This document shows positions 8,763 through 17,949 of a stretch of 64,000 nt of DNA, in pieces (the stretch's first letter is position 1; each line of letters opens with the position of its first letter). The notes beneath the pieces were generated by a model. It saw nothing but the letters and a program-made list of their open reading frames with translations. It was not told the origin of the DNA and searched no databases. The position numbers were made by a program, and so were the translations under genes. The stretch comes from Rhodoferax sp. Its GTDB lineage: Bacteria > Pseudomonadota > Gammaproteobacteria > Burkholderiales > Burkholderiaceae_C. Where the stretch lies: the NCBI RefSeq assembly GCF_025354435.1, contig NZ_JANXMU010000048.1, forward strand, positions 1 through 64,000. Direction: 5' to 3'.

Positions 8763-8838
8763 AAAAATCAGAATGCTATAATAAATATAGCAACTACCGC
8801 AGACAGGGCGTGCACTAAAGCCTAGGTTTATTTAAAAA

Positions 8839-10746
8839 CTACAGTTTCAGAGCGATGTCACTGGCAATTTTGGACTGGAAGTCCTGTAGCGACATCACAC
8901 CAAGGTCAATATTGCCCCGGGCGCGCACTGCGACGGACCCAGCTTCTTTTTCTTTGTCACCAATGACCAAGATGTAAGGAAGCTTTTGCATCGAATGCTC
9001 ACGTATTTTACGCGTTATTTTTTCATTGCGTAAATCCAATTGCACCCTAAGCCCTTGATCTTGCAGCGTTTTGGCAATTTCACGACAGTATGCGTCCTGT
9101 GACTCGGAGATATTGAGGATGGAAACCTGCGCCGGAGCCAGCCAAGTAGGCAGCGCGCCCGCATGTTGCTCGATCAAAATGCCGATGAAACGCTCCAAGC
9201 TGCCAAGGATGGCGCGGTGCAGCATGACCGGGCGATGGCGGGCACCGTCCTCCCCCACAAACTCGGCATCCAGGCGCTCGGGCATAGAGAAATCGACCTG
9301 CATGGTGCCGCACTGCCACTGGCGGCCAATCGCGTCTTTCAGGGTGTATTCGATCTTGGGGCCGTAGAAGGCACCGTCGCCGGGAGAAATTTCAAACTCT
9401 ACCCCGGAGGCGCGCAGGCATTCCATCAAGGCATGCTCGGCCTTGTCCCAGCTCTCGTCCGAGCCAATGCGCTTTTCAGGGCGCGTGGCCACCTTGTAGA
9501 TGATGTTGCTGAAACCGAAATCGGCATAGACCTTTTGCAGCAACGTGGTGTAGTTCACGCACTCTTGCAAAATCTGGTCTTCGGTACAGAAGATATGGCC
9601 GTCATCCTGCGTGAAACCGCGCACGCGCATGATGCCGTGCAGGCCGCCCGATGGCTCGTTGCGGTGGCACTGGCCGAATTCGCCGTAACGCAATGGCAGG
9701 TCACGGTAGCTCTTGATGCCCTGCTTGAAGATCAGAATGTGGCCGGGGCAGTTCATCGGTTTTAGGGCGTATTCGCGCTTTTCCGATTCCGTGGTGAACA
9801 TGTTTTCGCGGTACTTATCCCAGTGGCCAGTTTTCTCCCACAGCGTCTTGTCGATCACCTGCGGGCCTTTGACTTCCTGGTAGCCGTTGTCCTGGTACAC
9901 CTTGCGCATGTACTGCTCCACGCCCTGCCAGACGGTCCAGCCCTTGGGGTGCCAGAACACCAGGCCGGGGGCGTGGTCATCGATATGGAACAGGTCCAGC
10001 TCACGGCCCAGCTTGCGGTGGTCACGCTTTTCGGCTTCTTCCAACTGCGTCAGATAGTTTTGCAGATCGTCTTTGCTGGCCCAGGCCGTGCCGTAGACGC
10101 GTTGCAGCATTTCGTTGTTATGGTCGCCGCGCCAGTAGGCACCGGCCAGCTTCATCAGCTTGAAAAACTTGAGCTTGCCGGTGCTGGGCACGTGGGGGCC
10201 GCGGCACAGATCCTCGAACGCGCCTTCGCGGTACAGCGAGACATCCTGGTCGGCCGGGATGCTGGCGATGATCTCGGCCTTGTAGTACTCACCCAGGCTT
10301 TTGAAGTAAGCCACAGCCTCGTCGCGTGGCAATACGCGGCGGGTCACGGGCTCGTCTTTGGCGGCCAGGGCGGTCATCTTCTTCTCGATGGCGACCAGAT
10401 CGTCGGGCGTGAACGGGCGCTTGTACGAGAAGTCGTAGAAAAAGCCGTTTTCGATCACCGGGCCGATGGTGACTTGCGCGTCGGGGAACAGATCCTTGAC
10501 GGCGTAGGCCAGCAAGTGGGCGGTGGAATGGCGAATCACGTCGAGGCCATCCGCATCCTTGGCGGTGATGATGGCCAGCGGGCTGTCCACCGTGATCTGG
10601 TGGCTGGTGTCGACGACCGTGCCGTTGATCTTGCCAGCCAGCGCGGCCTTGGCCAAACCACTGCCGATGGAAGCAGCCACTTCGGCCACCGTCACCGGGC
10701 CAGGAAATTCGCGGACGGAGCCATCGGGAAGCGTGATGTGGATCAT
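8839..10746 (-). CDS. thrS: Threonyl-tRNA synthetase
   Basis: 635 residues from the ATG at 10746; 18 further in-frame upstream residues are not family-like. It charges tRNA-Thr. Domains in order: N-terminal TGS ([17 protein letters not shown]), the zinc-dependent editing domain ([16 protein letters not shown]), the class II core with [11 protein letters not shown] (zinc Cys), [15 protein letters not shown] and [15 protein letters not shown], and a C-terminal anticodon domain. Length is normal. It lies upstream of infC on the same strand with an 89-base gap that has TATAAT-like stretches, so infC may also have its own promoter. Confidence 0.97.
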   Translation of the reverse strand: MIHITLPDGSVREFPGPVTVAEVAASIGSGLAKAALAGKINGTVVDTSHQITVDSPLAIITAKDADGLDVIRHSTAHLLAYAVKDLFPDAQVTIGPVIENGFFYDFSYKRPFTPDDLVAIEKKMTALAAKDEPVTRRVLPRDEAVAYFKSLGEYYKAEIIASIPADQDVSLYREGAFEDLCRGPHVPSTGKLKFFKLMKLAGAYWRGDHNNEMLQRVYGTAWASKDDLQNYLTQLEEAEKRDHRKLGRELDLFHIDDHAPGLVFWHPKGWTVWQGVEQYMRKVYQDNGYQEVKGPQVIDKTLWEKTGHWDKYRENMFTTESEKREYALKPMNCPGHILIFKQGIKSYRDLPLRYGEFGQCHRNEPSGGLHGIMRVRGFTQDDGHIFCTEDQILQECVNYTTLLQKVYADFGFSNIIYKVATRPEKRIGSDESWDKAEHALMECLRASGVEFEISPGDGAFYGPKIEYTLKDAIGRQWQCGTMQVDFSMPERLDAEFVGEDGARHRPVMLHRAILGSLERFIGILIEQHAGALPTWLAPAQVSILNISESQDAYCREIAKTLQDQGLRVQLDLRNEKITRKIREHSMQKLPYILVIGDKEKEAGSVAVRARGNIDLGVMSLQDFQSKIASDIALKL

Positions 10747-10961
10747 GGTGTGGGAATTCTTTAAATGCCGGAACTGCAGAAAGCAAAAAGCGCGGTACAC
10801 AGACCACGCTTGCTCACAATTAAATAGCTTGATGCACTCAAGGTGCGCGGACTACGACCTGATAGTGCTTGTAACCAAAGAGGTTGTAGTTCGCGGTGTC
10901 ATAACCTGGAATGCCTTTCTAGCTCTTGTAAAAGGAATCGGGCCCTGATTTTAACCACGGA

Positions 10962-12536
10962 TCAGTGCGCGCCCGCCGCCGCCGCCGCCGCCGCCTTGCC
11001 CATGGCTGCCGGGCGCTGGGTGATCCACACCAACGGGATCAGCAACAGGAACAGGATGGACGAGGCAAAGAACACATCATTAGCCGCCAAAGTCGCTGCT
11101 TGCTGGCCGATCAGGCGGTTCACTGTTTCCAGCGCCTGCTGCGGCTCCATGCCCGCGCTGGCCAGGCCGTTCAACGCGCCGGTAGCGGTTTGCCGCCCCA
11201 CGTTGATGTACTCGGTCAACTGGGCGTGGTGCAAGGTGGTGCGGCTTTCCCACACCGTGGTGACCAGGGATGTACCCATGGCACCGGCGGTGATCCGCAC
11301 GAAATTGGTCAGGCCCGAAGCCGCCGGAATACGGTCTGGCGTCAGACCGGACAGCGTCAGGATGCTCAGCGGGATGAAGAAGCACGCCATCGCAATACCC
11401 TGGATGATGGTGGGCACCATCAGCGTGGCCTCGTCGGCCTGCACGTTGAAGCGCGATCGCATCCACAGCACGATGCCAAACACGATGAAGGCCATGGTGG
11501 CAAACAGGCGCGGGTCAAACTTGGCAATGTTCTTGCCCACCACCGGCGACAAAATGATCGCCAACAGCCCCACCGGTGCCAGGATGAAGCCGGCCTGCGT
11601 GGCGGTATAGCCCATGTACTGCTGCAACCACAGCGGCAGCAGCACCACGTTGCCAAAGAACAAGCCGTAACCCACCGACGTGGCCAGCGTACCCGCCCAG
11701 AAGTTGCGCCGGGCAAACAGCCGTAGATCGGTCACCGGGTGCTTATCGGTCAGCTCCCAGGCCACAAAGAACAAGAAGCCCACCAGCGCCACCGCGGCCA
11801 GAATCTGCACCTCGGTGGAGTTGAACCAGTCCAGCTCCTTACCCTTGTCCAGCATGATCTGCAGCGCGCCCACCCAGACCACCAACAGGGCCAGGCCTAC
11901 GCTGTCGATCGGCAGCTTTTGGGTCGGCGACTCGCGCTTGTGGTACAGGCTCCAGGCGGCCCCGGCGGCCAGGAAGCCGACCGGGATGTTGATGTAGAAA
12001 ATCCACGGCCAAGAAATGTTGTCGGTGATCCAGCCGCCCAGCAGCGGGCCCATCACGGGCGCAACCAAGGTGGTCATGGCCCACATGGCCATCGCCGTGC
12101 CCGCCAGCGCCTTGGGGTAGCTGGAGAGCAACAGCGCCTGCGAAAGCGGAATCATCGGCCCGGCCACAAAGCCCTGCAAGATGCGGAAAGCGATCAGCGT
12201 GCTCATGTTGGGGGCCAGTCCGCACATCCACGAAGCCAGCACGAACAGCAAAATGCTGATGACGAACAGCCGCACCTGGCCGAAGCGCTGCGACAGCCAG
12301 CCGGTAAGTGGCACCGAGATGGCGTTGGCCACGGCAAAGCTGGTAATCACCCAGGTGCCCTGGTTGGGGCTGACGCCCAGGTCCCCGGCGATAGCCGACA
12401 GGGACACGTTGGCAATCGACGAGTCCAGCACGTTCATGAACGTGGCGGTGGACAAGGCGATGGTGCCCCACATGCGGGCCGAACCCTCTAGCGGGGGCGG
12501 CGGCGTGTAGGCAAATGCAGAAGGTGCAGTGGACAT
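10962..12536 (-). CDS. emrB: EmrB-type drug efflux transporter (MFS, DHA2 family)
   Basis: 524 residues, about 14 membrane helices, proton-driven drug export across the inner membrane. Family marks: LDSSIANVSLSAIAGDLG in helix 1, the motif A-like GWLSQRFGQVRLF, and the motif C-like region GPLLGGWITDNISWPWIFYIN. It follows emrA by 24 bases and works with EmrA (periplasmic adaptor) and the NodT-type outer-membrane channel encoded upstream. The C-terminus ends in seven alanines encoded by a GCC/GGC triplet run (10975-10992), which may vary in length. The substrate cannot be read from the sequence. Confidence 0.92.
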   Translation of the reverse strand: MSTAPSAFAYTPPPPLEGSARMWGTIALSTATFMNVLDSSIANVSLSAIAGDLGVSPNQGTWVITSFAVANAISVPLTGWLSQRFGQVRLFVISILLFVLASWMCGLAPNMSTLIAFRILQGFVAGPMIPLSQALLLSSYPKALAGTAMAMWAMTTLVAPVMGPLLGGWITDNISWPWIFYINIPVGFLAAGAAWSLYHKRESPTQKLPIDSVGLALLVVWVGALQIMLDKGKELDWFNSTEVQILAAVALVGFLFFVAWELTDKHPVTDLRLFARRNFWAGTLATSVGYGLFFGNVVLLPLWLQQYMGYTATQAGFILAPVGLLAIILSPVVGKNIAKFDPRLFATMAFIVFGIVLWMRSRFNVQADEATLMVPTIIQGIAMACFFIPLSILTLSGLTPDRIPAASGLTNFVRITAGAMGTSLVTTVWESRTTLHHAQLTEYINVGRQTATGALNGLASAGMEPQQALETVNRLIGQQAATLAANDVFFASSILFLLLIPLVWITQRPAAMGKAAAAAAAGAH

Positions 12537-12560
12537 GGGAGGGCAATCCGTCCGGAAGGT

Positions 12561-13901
12561 TTACTGCGCTTGCGCCACGGCGGCGAGCGGGACGGCTGCC
12601 AGCTTGGCCGGTGCGTCCATCACCTTGCCGCTGCTCTTGGCCAGGGCGTGGCCGAGGTTGGCGGTGATCACGCGCTGCACGTCGGCATCGGCACCGCTCT
12701 CTGGCGTGGCCCCCACCTGCATGGTGGACAAGGCGGCGGTGCGCGGCGCTTCCGCCAGCATCTGGCCATCTTGCTTGGTTACGTCAATCGTGGCATCCAT
12801 TGACAGGCCGACGCGCAGCGGATGGCTGACCAGCTGCGCCGGGTCCAGGGCGATGCGCACCGGCACGCGCTGCACCACCTTGATCCAGTTGCCGGTGGCG
12901 TTTTGTGCCGGCAGCAACGCAAAGGCCGCGCCCGTGCCTACGCCCAACCCGGCTACCGTGCCGGTGTACTCCATCTTTTTGCCATACAAGTCGGCGGTCA
13001 GCTTGACGCTTTGGCCGATGCGGATGTTGCGCAGTTGCACTTCCTTGTAGTTGGCATCCACCCACACCTGGCTCAGCGGGATGATGGACATCAGGGGCGC
13101 GCCTGCAGCGATGCGCTGACCGAGCTGCACGGTGCGCTTGGCCACATAGCCGTCCACCGGGGCCAGGATGGCCGCACGCTGGCTGGCCAGGTAGGCCTCG
13201 CGGACCTTGGCCGCAGCGGCCAGCACGCTGGGGTGCTGGTCGATGCTGGTGCCGTCGGTCATGGCCTGGTTGCTGGTGAGCTGCTCTTTGGCAGCAGCCA
13301 CACCGGCCTGGGCCGCGGCTACGCTGGCCTGCACGGTGGACAGGCCGCTTTGGGCATTGGCCAACTGGGTTTGGGCGTGGCTGAGTTCTTCTTTAGAGAC
13401 CGCGCCGTTGCCGGTCAGGGCCTGGCGGCGGCGCAAATCATCCTGGGCACGGGCCACCTCGGCCTGGGCGCGGGCGATGTCGGTCTGGGTGCGCGTCACG
13501 TCGGCGGTGCGCAGGGCGATCTGGGCGGTCAGCGTGCCGTTGTTGGCGTACAGGGTGCGCACCTGGCGCACGGCCTGGGCCAGGTTGGCCTCGGCCTGGT
13601 CCAGGGCCAGCTTGGAGTCGGCTGGGTCGAGCTTGACCAGCGGCTGGCCAGCCTTCACGAAGTCGGTGTCGTCGGCCAGGATGGCCATCACGGTGCCGCC
13701 GACCTGCGGGGTGATCTGGATCACATTGCCCTGCACGTAGGCGTTGTCGGTGTCTTCGTAATGGCTGGCGATGACGGCATCGTAGGCAATCCAGCCCAGC
13801 CCGGCCAGCACCACCACGGCGGCGATGGTGATCAGGGATTTTTTACGCTGGGGATTGGCGGAAGTGGCGGCAGCAGGGGCGTTGTTTGTGGAGTCAGACA
13901 T
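12561..13901 (-). CDS. emrA: EmrA-type membrane fusion protein (HlyD family)
   Basis: 446 residues from the ATG at 13901; GAGG lies nine bases upstream and a GTG at 13910 overlaps that site. There is a short Ala/Asn/Ser-rich cytoplasmic end, one membrane helix (about 28-45, LITIAAVVVLAGLGWIAY), a biotinyl-lipoyl half motif (NVIQITPQVGGTVMAI), a long Ala/Gln-rich coiled-coil hairpin (about 95-225), and the second half with APVDGYVAKRTVQLGQRI. It bridges EmrB to an outer-membrane channel. It is co-directional with nodT, 48 bases downstream of it. Confidence 0.92.
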   Translation of the reverse strand: MSDSTNNAPAAATSANPQRKKSLITIAAVVVLAGLGWIAYDAVIASHYEDTDNAYVQGNVIQITPQVGGTVMAILADDTDFVKAGQPLVKLDPADSKLALDQAEANLAQAVRQVRTLYANNGTLTAQIALRTADVTRTQTDIARAQAEVARAQDDLRRRQALTGNGAVSKEELSHAQTQLANAQSGLSTVQASVAAAQAGVAAAKEQLTSNQAMTDGTSIDQHPSVLAAAAKVREAYLASQRAAILAPVDGYVAKRTVQLGQRIAAGAPLMSIIPLSQVWVDANYKEVQLRNIRIGQSVKLTADLYGKKMEYTGTVAGLGVGTGAAFALLPAQNATGNWIKVVQRVPVRIALDPAQLVSHPLRVGLSMDATIDVTKQDGQMLAEAPRTAALSTMQVGATPESGADADVQRVITANLGHALAKSSGKVMDAPAKLAAVPLAAVAQAQ

Positions 13902-13933
13902 GGTGTTCACCTCAGATAAATTTATAAGAAATT

Positions 13934-13972
13934 GGGCTCTAGCGTATATTCAATATGCACTAGAAGCTATGG
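13934..13972 (+). repeat. AT-rich dispersed repeat, copy 3, spans the nodT stop codon
   Basis: GGGCTCTAGCGTATATT, 12 bases, then TAGAAGCTAT. It matches the consensus closely. The copy runs from the nodT-emrA gap into nodT, so the last residues and the stop codon of NodT are encoded by repeat sequence. Confidence 0.65.
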
Positions 13973-15413
13973 ATTCAGTAGCAGATGCGCTATAGCCGCC
14001 ACCCAAGGAGCGCACCAGCGCCACCTGGGTATCCAGCGCGCGGGCGGCCAGATCGACCTGCAAACGGCGTTGGGCCAGCACGGCGGTCTCGGATGTCAGC
14101 ACGTTGAGGTAGTTGCCCAGCCCGGCGCTGTAGCGCTGCACGGCAATCTCGTACGCGGCTTCAGCGGCCTGCTGCGCAGCGCGCTGCTCGGTTTGCTGGC
14201 GGACGATGGACTGCTGCGAAGTGAGCTGGTCGGCCACGTCGCGCACGGCATCGATCAGCGCGGCGTTGTAGCTCTCGACCGCGGCATCTAGGTCGGCAGT
14301 CTTGACCTTTAAACCGGCGCGCAAACGGCCTGCATCAAAGATCGGCAGATGGATGGCCGGGCCAATGCCCCACTGCTCGCTACCCGCATGCAGCAGGTTG
14401 CCCAGGCCGATGCTGGAGAAACCGGCAAAGCCGACCAGGTTGATGTCGGGATAGAACTGCGCCTTGGCGCTGCTGACATCGGCACCAGCGGCGGCTACGC
14501 GCCAGCGGGCGGCAGCGATGTCGGCCCGGCGGCCCAGCAGATCGGCCGGAATGGCCTGCGCATTTGCTGCGGCTTTAATAGCTGACAGCGCAGGCAGTAC
14601 CAGCGCATCCGCCGCATTCGGTTGCCCAACCAAGGCCGACAGGCCATTGCGGGCCAGAGCGATTTGCTCGTTCAGGGCTTCGATCTGTTGGCGGGCCTCG
14701 GGCAGGCTGCCCTGGCTTTGGTTCAGCTCCAGGCGGGTGTCCAGCCCGGCGTTGACGCGGTCGCGCACCAGCGACAGCAGTTCGCTGCGCTGGGCCAGGG
14801 TGCGGTTGGCCAGCTCCAGCTGGCCGTTCAGACGCAACAGCTGGAAGTAGCTACGCGCCACCTGGCTGACCAGCAGCACGCGGGCAGCCTGGGTGTCGGC
14901 CTGGGCGGCTTTGGCCTGACCCAGGGCTGCATCGAGTGCCGCGCGGTTTTTACCGAAGAAATCAAGCTCCCAACCGGCGGTGAGCTGGGCCGTGCCGCTG
15001 TTGTAAATCCCGCCACCCAAAGGGGCCGGGTACAGGCCGTTGGCGGTGTAGAGCTGGCGCATGCCTTCCACATCGGCACCCACTTGGGGCAATGTGGCCG
15101 AGCGGGCACCGTCGGTGGCGGCTTGGGCGCGGCGCAGGCGGGCCTGCGCCAGCTTCAGGCTGGGACTGCCGTCCAGTGCCTGGGTGACTAGGCGGTCGAG
15201 CTGCGGGTCGGCAAACCCGTGCCACCACTCGGCATCGACCGCGGCCACATCCGACGCACCGGCCACGGTGGCGGGCTGCATCTGGGCCTGTGGCGTGATG
15301 CCCGAGAAATTGGCGCAGGCCGCCAAACTGGCCAGCGCGACGGCGGCCAAGGCCAGGCGCGGCACATGCAGGAAAGCCACGCGGGGCATGGCGGAGATAG
15401 ATTTAAGAGGCAT
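13950..15413 (-). CDS. NodT/TolC-type outer-membrane efflux lipoprotein
   Basis: 487 residues. A lipoprotein signal with lipobox LASLAAC ends near residue 34. Two OEP repeats follow, with the NodT hallmarks WWHGFADPQLDRLVTQAL, LKLAQARLRRAQA, LTAGWELDFFGKNRAALDAA, LLGRRADIAAARWRVAAAGADV and YPDINLVGFAGF. It should form the outer-membrane channel for EmrAB. Its start overlaps the end of marR by 11 bases (15403-15413), so translation is probably coupled. The C-terminal residues (ATESIASSAY) come from a dispersed repeat copy, so the tail is likely non-essential. Confidence 0.92.
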   Translation of the reverse strand: MPLKSISAMPRVAFLHVPRLALAAVALASLAACANFSGITPQAQMQPATVAGASDVAAVDAEWWHGFADPQLDRLVTQALDGSPSLKLAQARLRRAQAATDGARSATLPQVGADVEGMRQLYTANGLYPAPLGGGIYNSGTAQLTAGWELDFFGKNRAALDAALGQAKAAQADTQAARVLLVSQVARSYFQLLRLNGQLELANRTLAQRSELLSLVRDRVNAGLDTRLELNQSQGSLPEARQQIEALNEQIALARNGLSALVGQPNAADALVLPALSAIKAAANAQAIPADLLGRRADIAAARWRVAAAGADVSSAKAQFYPDINLVGFAGFSSIGLGNLLHAGSEQWGIGPAIHLPIFDAGRLRAGLKVKTADLDAAVESYNAALIDAVRDVADQLTSQQSIVRQQTEQRAAQQAAEAAYEIAVQRYSAGLGNYLNVLTSETAVLAQRRLQVDLAARALDTQVALVRSLGGGYSASATESIASSAY

Positions 15414-15939
15414 TGTTTTCTCCGGCAGCGGATGTTGTTTGTTGGGCTTGTTGGAAATCGTTGGCGTTGTCGAGCATGCGGCGCAGGTAGCTTTTCAGAG
15501 CCTCCCACTCCTCGACCGAGAAGCCTGCGAGGTAGGCGTTTTGCACCCGGCTGAGCACTTCGGGGATGACCTTGGCGGCATCGCGCCCGGCTTCGGTGAT
15601 CTCCAGGTTAACCACCCGGCGGTCTTCGCTGGAGCGCACCCGATGGCACAGGCCTTTGGCCTCCAGGCGGTCGAGCATGCGGGTCATACCACCGGCATCC
15701 AGCGTGCACACACGGGCCAGCTCGGCCACGGTGGACACCTCGCCAGTGGACAGCTTAAACAGTGGTTTCCACTGCGCATTGGTCAGGCCGCTGGGCTCGA
15801 ACTGACGCTCCAGCTCCTGGGTGAGCATGTTGAAGACGCGCGCCAGCAGGTGACCGACTCCGGTGCCGCCGGCAACATAGTTGTCTGCGGCGTAGAACAC
15901 CAGCGCAGGTTCCGGCATGGGGGTTGGGCGTGTAGTCAT
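15403..15939 (-). CDS. MarR-family regulator of the emr operon
   Basis: 178 residues from the ATG at 15939; the frame extends nine codons further without support. Winged helix: LTNAQWKPLFKLSTGEVSTVAELARVCTLDAGGMTRMLDRLEAKGLCHRVRSSEDRRVVNLEIT is classic MarR recognition helix and wing (residues about 55-115). It is the first gene of marR-nodT-emrA-emrB. A perfect inverted repeat 12-30 bases upstream of its start is the obvious operator. It probably represses the operon and is released by a toxic ligand, as for EmrR/MarR; the ligand is unknown. Confidence 0.9.
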   Translation of the reverse strand: MTTRPTPMPEPALVFYAADNYVAGGTGVGHLLARVFNMLTQELERQFEPSGLTNAQWKPLFKLSTGEVSTVAELARVCTLDAGGMTRMLDRLEAKGLCHRVRSSEDRRVVNLEITEAGRDAAKVIPEVLSRVQNAYLAGFSVEEWEALKSYLRRMLDNANDFQQAQQTTSAAGENNAS

Positions 15940-15951
15940 GGGCCAGAATAT

Positions 15952-15969
15952 TAATTGCCTAAGCAATTA
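15952..15969. promoter_or_regulatory. Inverted repeat, likely MarR operator in divergent promoter
   Basis: TAATTGC (15952-15958) and GCAATTA (15963-15969) are exact reverse complements around CTAA. The TTGC...GCAA core is the usual MarR-family shape. It lies between the start of marR (15939, minus) and the ATG of the ABC transporter (16019, plus), so one bound dimer could affect both. Confidence 0.7.
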
Positions 15970-16018
15970 CTGTCAAGTCTTTGTTTGTTTGATCATTTGA
16001 TTTGGCTACACTTATGGG

Positions 16019-17860
16019 ATGGTTACCTCTGCACTCCCCTCATCACCCTCCCCGACCTCTGCGTCCGCTTCCACCGCGGCCGGGGCCAAGGGGTCCCCGC
16101 GCTCGCTGTCGGGCCTGCTACCGTTCCTGCTGCCCTACCGCTTCCGTATCGGGCTGGCCATCGTGTTCCTGGTGCTGGCGGCAGCGGCCACGCTGGCGTT
16201 TCCACTGGCCTTGCGCACGCTGATCGACCAGGGGCTGGTGCACACCGGTGCCGACGGCAGCGTGGACCGGGGCGCGCAGGTGCTGGCGTTGCGCGACCAT
16301 TTCTTCGAGTTGTTTGCGGTGGCGGCAGCATTGGGCCTGTTTTCGGCAGCGCGCTTCTACACCGTGAGCTGGCTGGGCGAACGCGTCACCGCCGACATCC
16401 GCAATGCCGTCTACGCCCACGTACTGCGCCAGAGCCCGGAGTTTTTTGAAACTACCCAGACCGGCGAAGTGCTGTCGCGCCTGACGGTGGACACCACGCT
16501 GGTGCAAACCGTAGTGGGCTCGTCGCTGAGCATGGGCCTGCGCAATGCAGTGATGGGCCTGGGCGCGCTGGGTGTGCTGGTGTGGACGAATCCGGTGGTG
16601 ATGACCCAGGTGTTTGGCATCCTGGTGCTGATCGTGCTGCCCAGCGCCTGGTTTGGCCGCCGGGTGCGCAAACTGTCGCGCGCCAGCCAGGACCGGGTGG
16701 CCGACAGCAGCGCCATCGCCGCCGAGGTGCTGAACGCCATTCCCGTGGTGCAGAGCTACACCGCCGAGGGGCGCGAAGCGACGCGTTTCAACGCCTCCAC
16801 CGCCGCGGCCTTCCAGACCGCCGTGGGGCGCAGCAAGGCGCGCTCGGTGCTGGTGGCCTTCATCATCATCGCCACGTCTGCCGCGCTGCTGTGGGGCCTG
16901 TACCAGGGCACGCAGGCCGTTTTGCAGGGCAGCATTACCGCCGGGCACCTGGGGCAGACGGTGGTGTACGTGATCATCCTGGCCAGCGCCACCGCGGTGC
17001 TGGGCGAGGTGTATGGCGACGTGCTGCGGGCAGCGGGTGCCAGCGAGCGGCTAATGGAGCTGCTGGCCACCGAGTCACCGATAAAATCTGCACAAAATCC
17101 GACTCCAGCGCTTATTACGTCTGCAGGTAGCGCTATCGTTTTTGAAAATATCAACTTCAACTACCCGTCGCGCCCGCTGCAGCCCGCCCTCGCCGATTTC
17201 AGCCTGGCCGTGGCCCCCGGCGAAACCGTGGCCCTGGTGGGGGCCAGCGGTGCGGGCAAGAGCACGGTGTTCCAGCTGCTGCTGCGCTTTTATGACCCGC
17301 AAAACGGCAGCATCCGGCTAGACGGCGTGGCCACACCCGACCTGGCCCTCAACGACCTGCGCCAGCACATTGGCATCGTGCCGCAGGACGCGGTGATGTT
17401 CTCGACCAGCGCCATGGAAAACATCCGCTATGGCCGCCCCGACGCGACCGATGCCGAGGTGATGGCCGCTGCCGAGTCGGCCTTTGCCCACGCCTTCATC
17501 ACCGCCCTGCCAGAGGGCTACAACACCTTCTTGGGCGAGCGCGGTGTGCGCTTGAGCGGTGGCCAGCGCCAGCGCGTGGCGATTGCCCGCGCCATGCTGA
17601 AAAACGCCCCGCTGCTACTGCTGGACGAAGCCACCAGCGCGCTGGACGCAGAAAGCGAACGCATGGTGCAGGCCGCCCTGGAATCCGCCATGCGTGGCCG
17701 TACCACCCTGGTGATTGCCCACCGCCTAGCCACCGTACAGCAGGCCAACCGCATCGTGGTGCTGGAGCATGGCCGCATCGTCGAACAGGGCACGCACGCG
17801 GCGCTGGTGGCGCAGGATGGGGTGTACGCGCGGCTGGCAGCGCTGCAATTTACCGTCTAG
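16019..17860 (+). CDS. ABC exporter half-transporter, MsbA/LmrA-like
   Basis: 613 residues. An N-terminal Ser/Pro-rich leader of about 35 residues precedes six membrane helices (about 38-320, beginning LLPFLLPYRFRIGLAIVFLVL), then a nucleotide-binding domain with Walker A GASGAGKST, signature LSGGQRQRVAIARAM, Walker B LLLLDEATSALD and the H-loop IAHRL. A homodimer would export lipid or drug from the inner membrane. It diverges from marR over an 80-base promoter with the inverted repeat. The linker between the two domains (residues about 355-377) is encoded by AT-rich DNA that resembles the dispersed repeat. The ATG at 16019 has a poor ribosome site. Confidence 0.88.
   Translation: MVTSALPSSPSPTSASASTAAGAKGSPRSLSGLLPFLLPYRFRIGLAIVFLVLAAAATLAFPLALRTLIDQGLVHTGADGSVDRGAQVLALRDHFFELFAVAAALGLFSAARFYTVSWLGERVTADIRNAVYAHVLRQSPEFFETTQTGEVLSRLTVDTTLVQTVVGSSLSMGLRNAVMGLGALGVLVWTNPVVMTQVFGILVLIVLPSAWFGRRVRKLSRASQDRVADSSAIAAEVLNAIPVVQSYTAEGREATRFNASTAAAFQTAVGRSKARSVLVAFIIIATSAALLWGLYQGTQAVLQGSITAGHLGQTVVYVIILASATAVLGEVYGDVLRAAGASERLMELLATESPIKSAQNPTPALITSAGSAIVFENINFNYPSRPLQPALADFSLAVAPGETVALVGASGAGKSTVFQLLLRFYDPQNGSIRLDGVATPDLALNDLRQHIGIVPQDAVMFSTSAMENIRYGRPDATDAEVMAAAESAFAHAFITALPEGYNTFLGERGVRLSGGQRQRVAIARAMLKNAPLLLLDEATSALDAESERMVQAALESAMRGRTTLVIAHRLATVQQANRIVVLEHGRIVEQGTHAALVAQDGVYARLAALQFTV
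17081..17150 (+). repeat. Probable dispersed-repeat insertion inside the ABC transporter gene
   Basis: A locally AT-rich stretch with AAAATCTGCACAAAATC, TCCAGCGCTTATTACG and GTAGCGCTATCG follows the repeat family pattern but stays in frame. It encodes the linker between membrane and ATPase domains, a place that tolerates insertions. Confidence 0.45.
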
Positions 17861-17888
17861 GATTTGGCATGGTTTGTGCATAAAATAG

Positions 17889-17930
17889 GCTGCTAGCGCA
17901 GATTGCACCTACGCTAGCAGCTATATTTTT
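17889..17930 (+). terminator. Intrinsic terminator made of dispersed repeat copy 4
   Basis: GCTGCTAGCG (17889-17898) pairs perfectly with CGCTAGCAGC (17912-17921) over a 13-base loop and is followed by TATATTTTT. It lies 28 bases past the ABC transporter stop. The whole element also fits the dispersed repeat consensus, so the repeat appears to serve as terminator. Confidence 0.75.
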
Positions 17931-17949
17931 AATAGTACACAACGCCCGC

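Noticed and set aside
10975-10992. GCC triplet run in the end of emrB as a possible repeat-expansion element
   Set aside because: Only six exact units encoding alanines at the protein tail; noted in the gene entry but not convincing as a regulatory repeat.
15955-16449. Alternative plus-strand frame over the start of the ABC transporter
   Set aside because: Out of frame with clear transporter helices and domains; a shadow of high-GC coding DNA.
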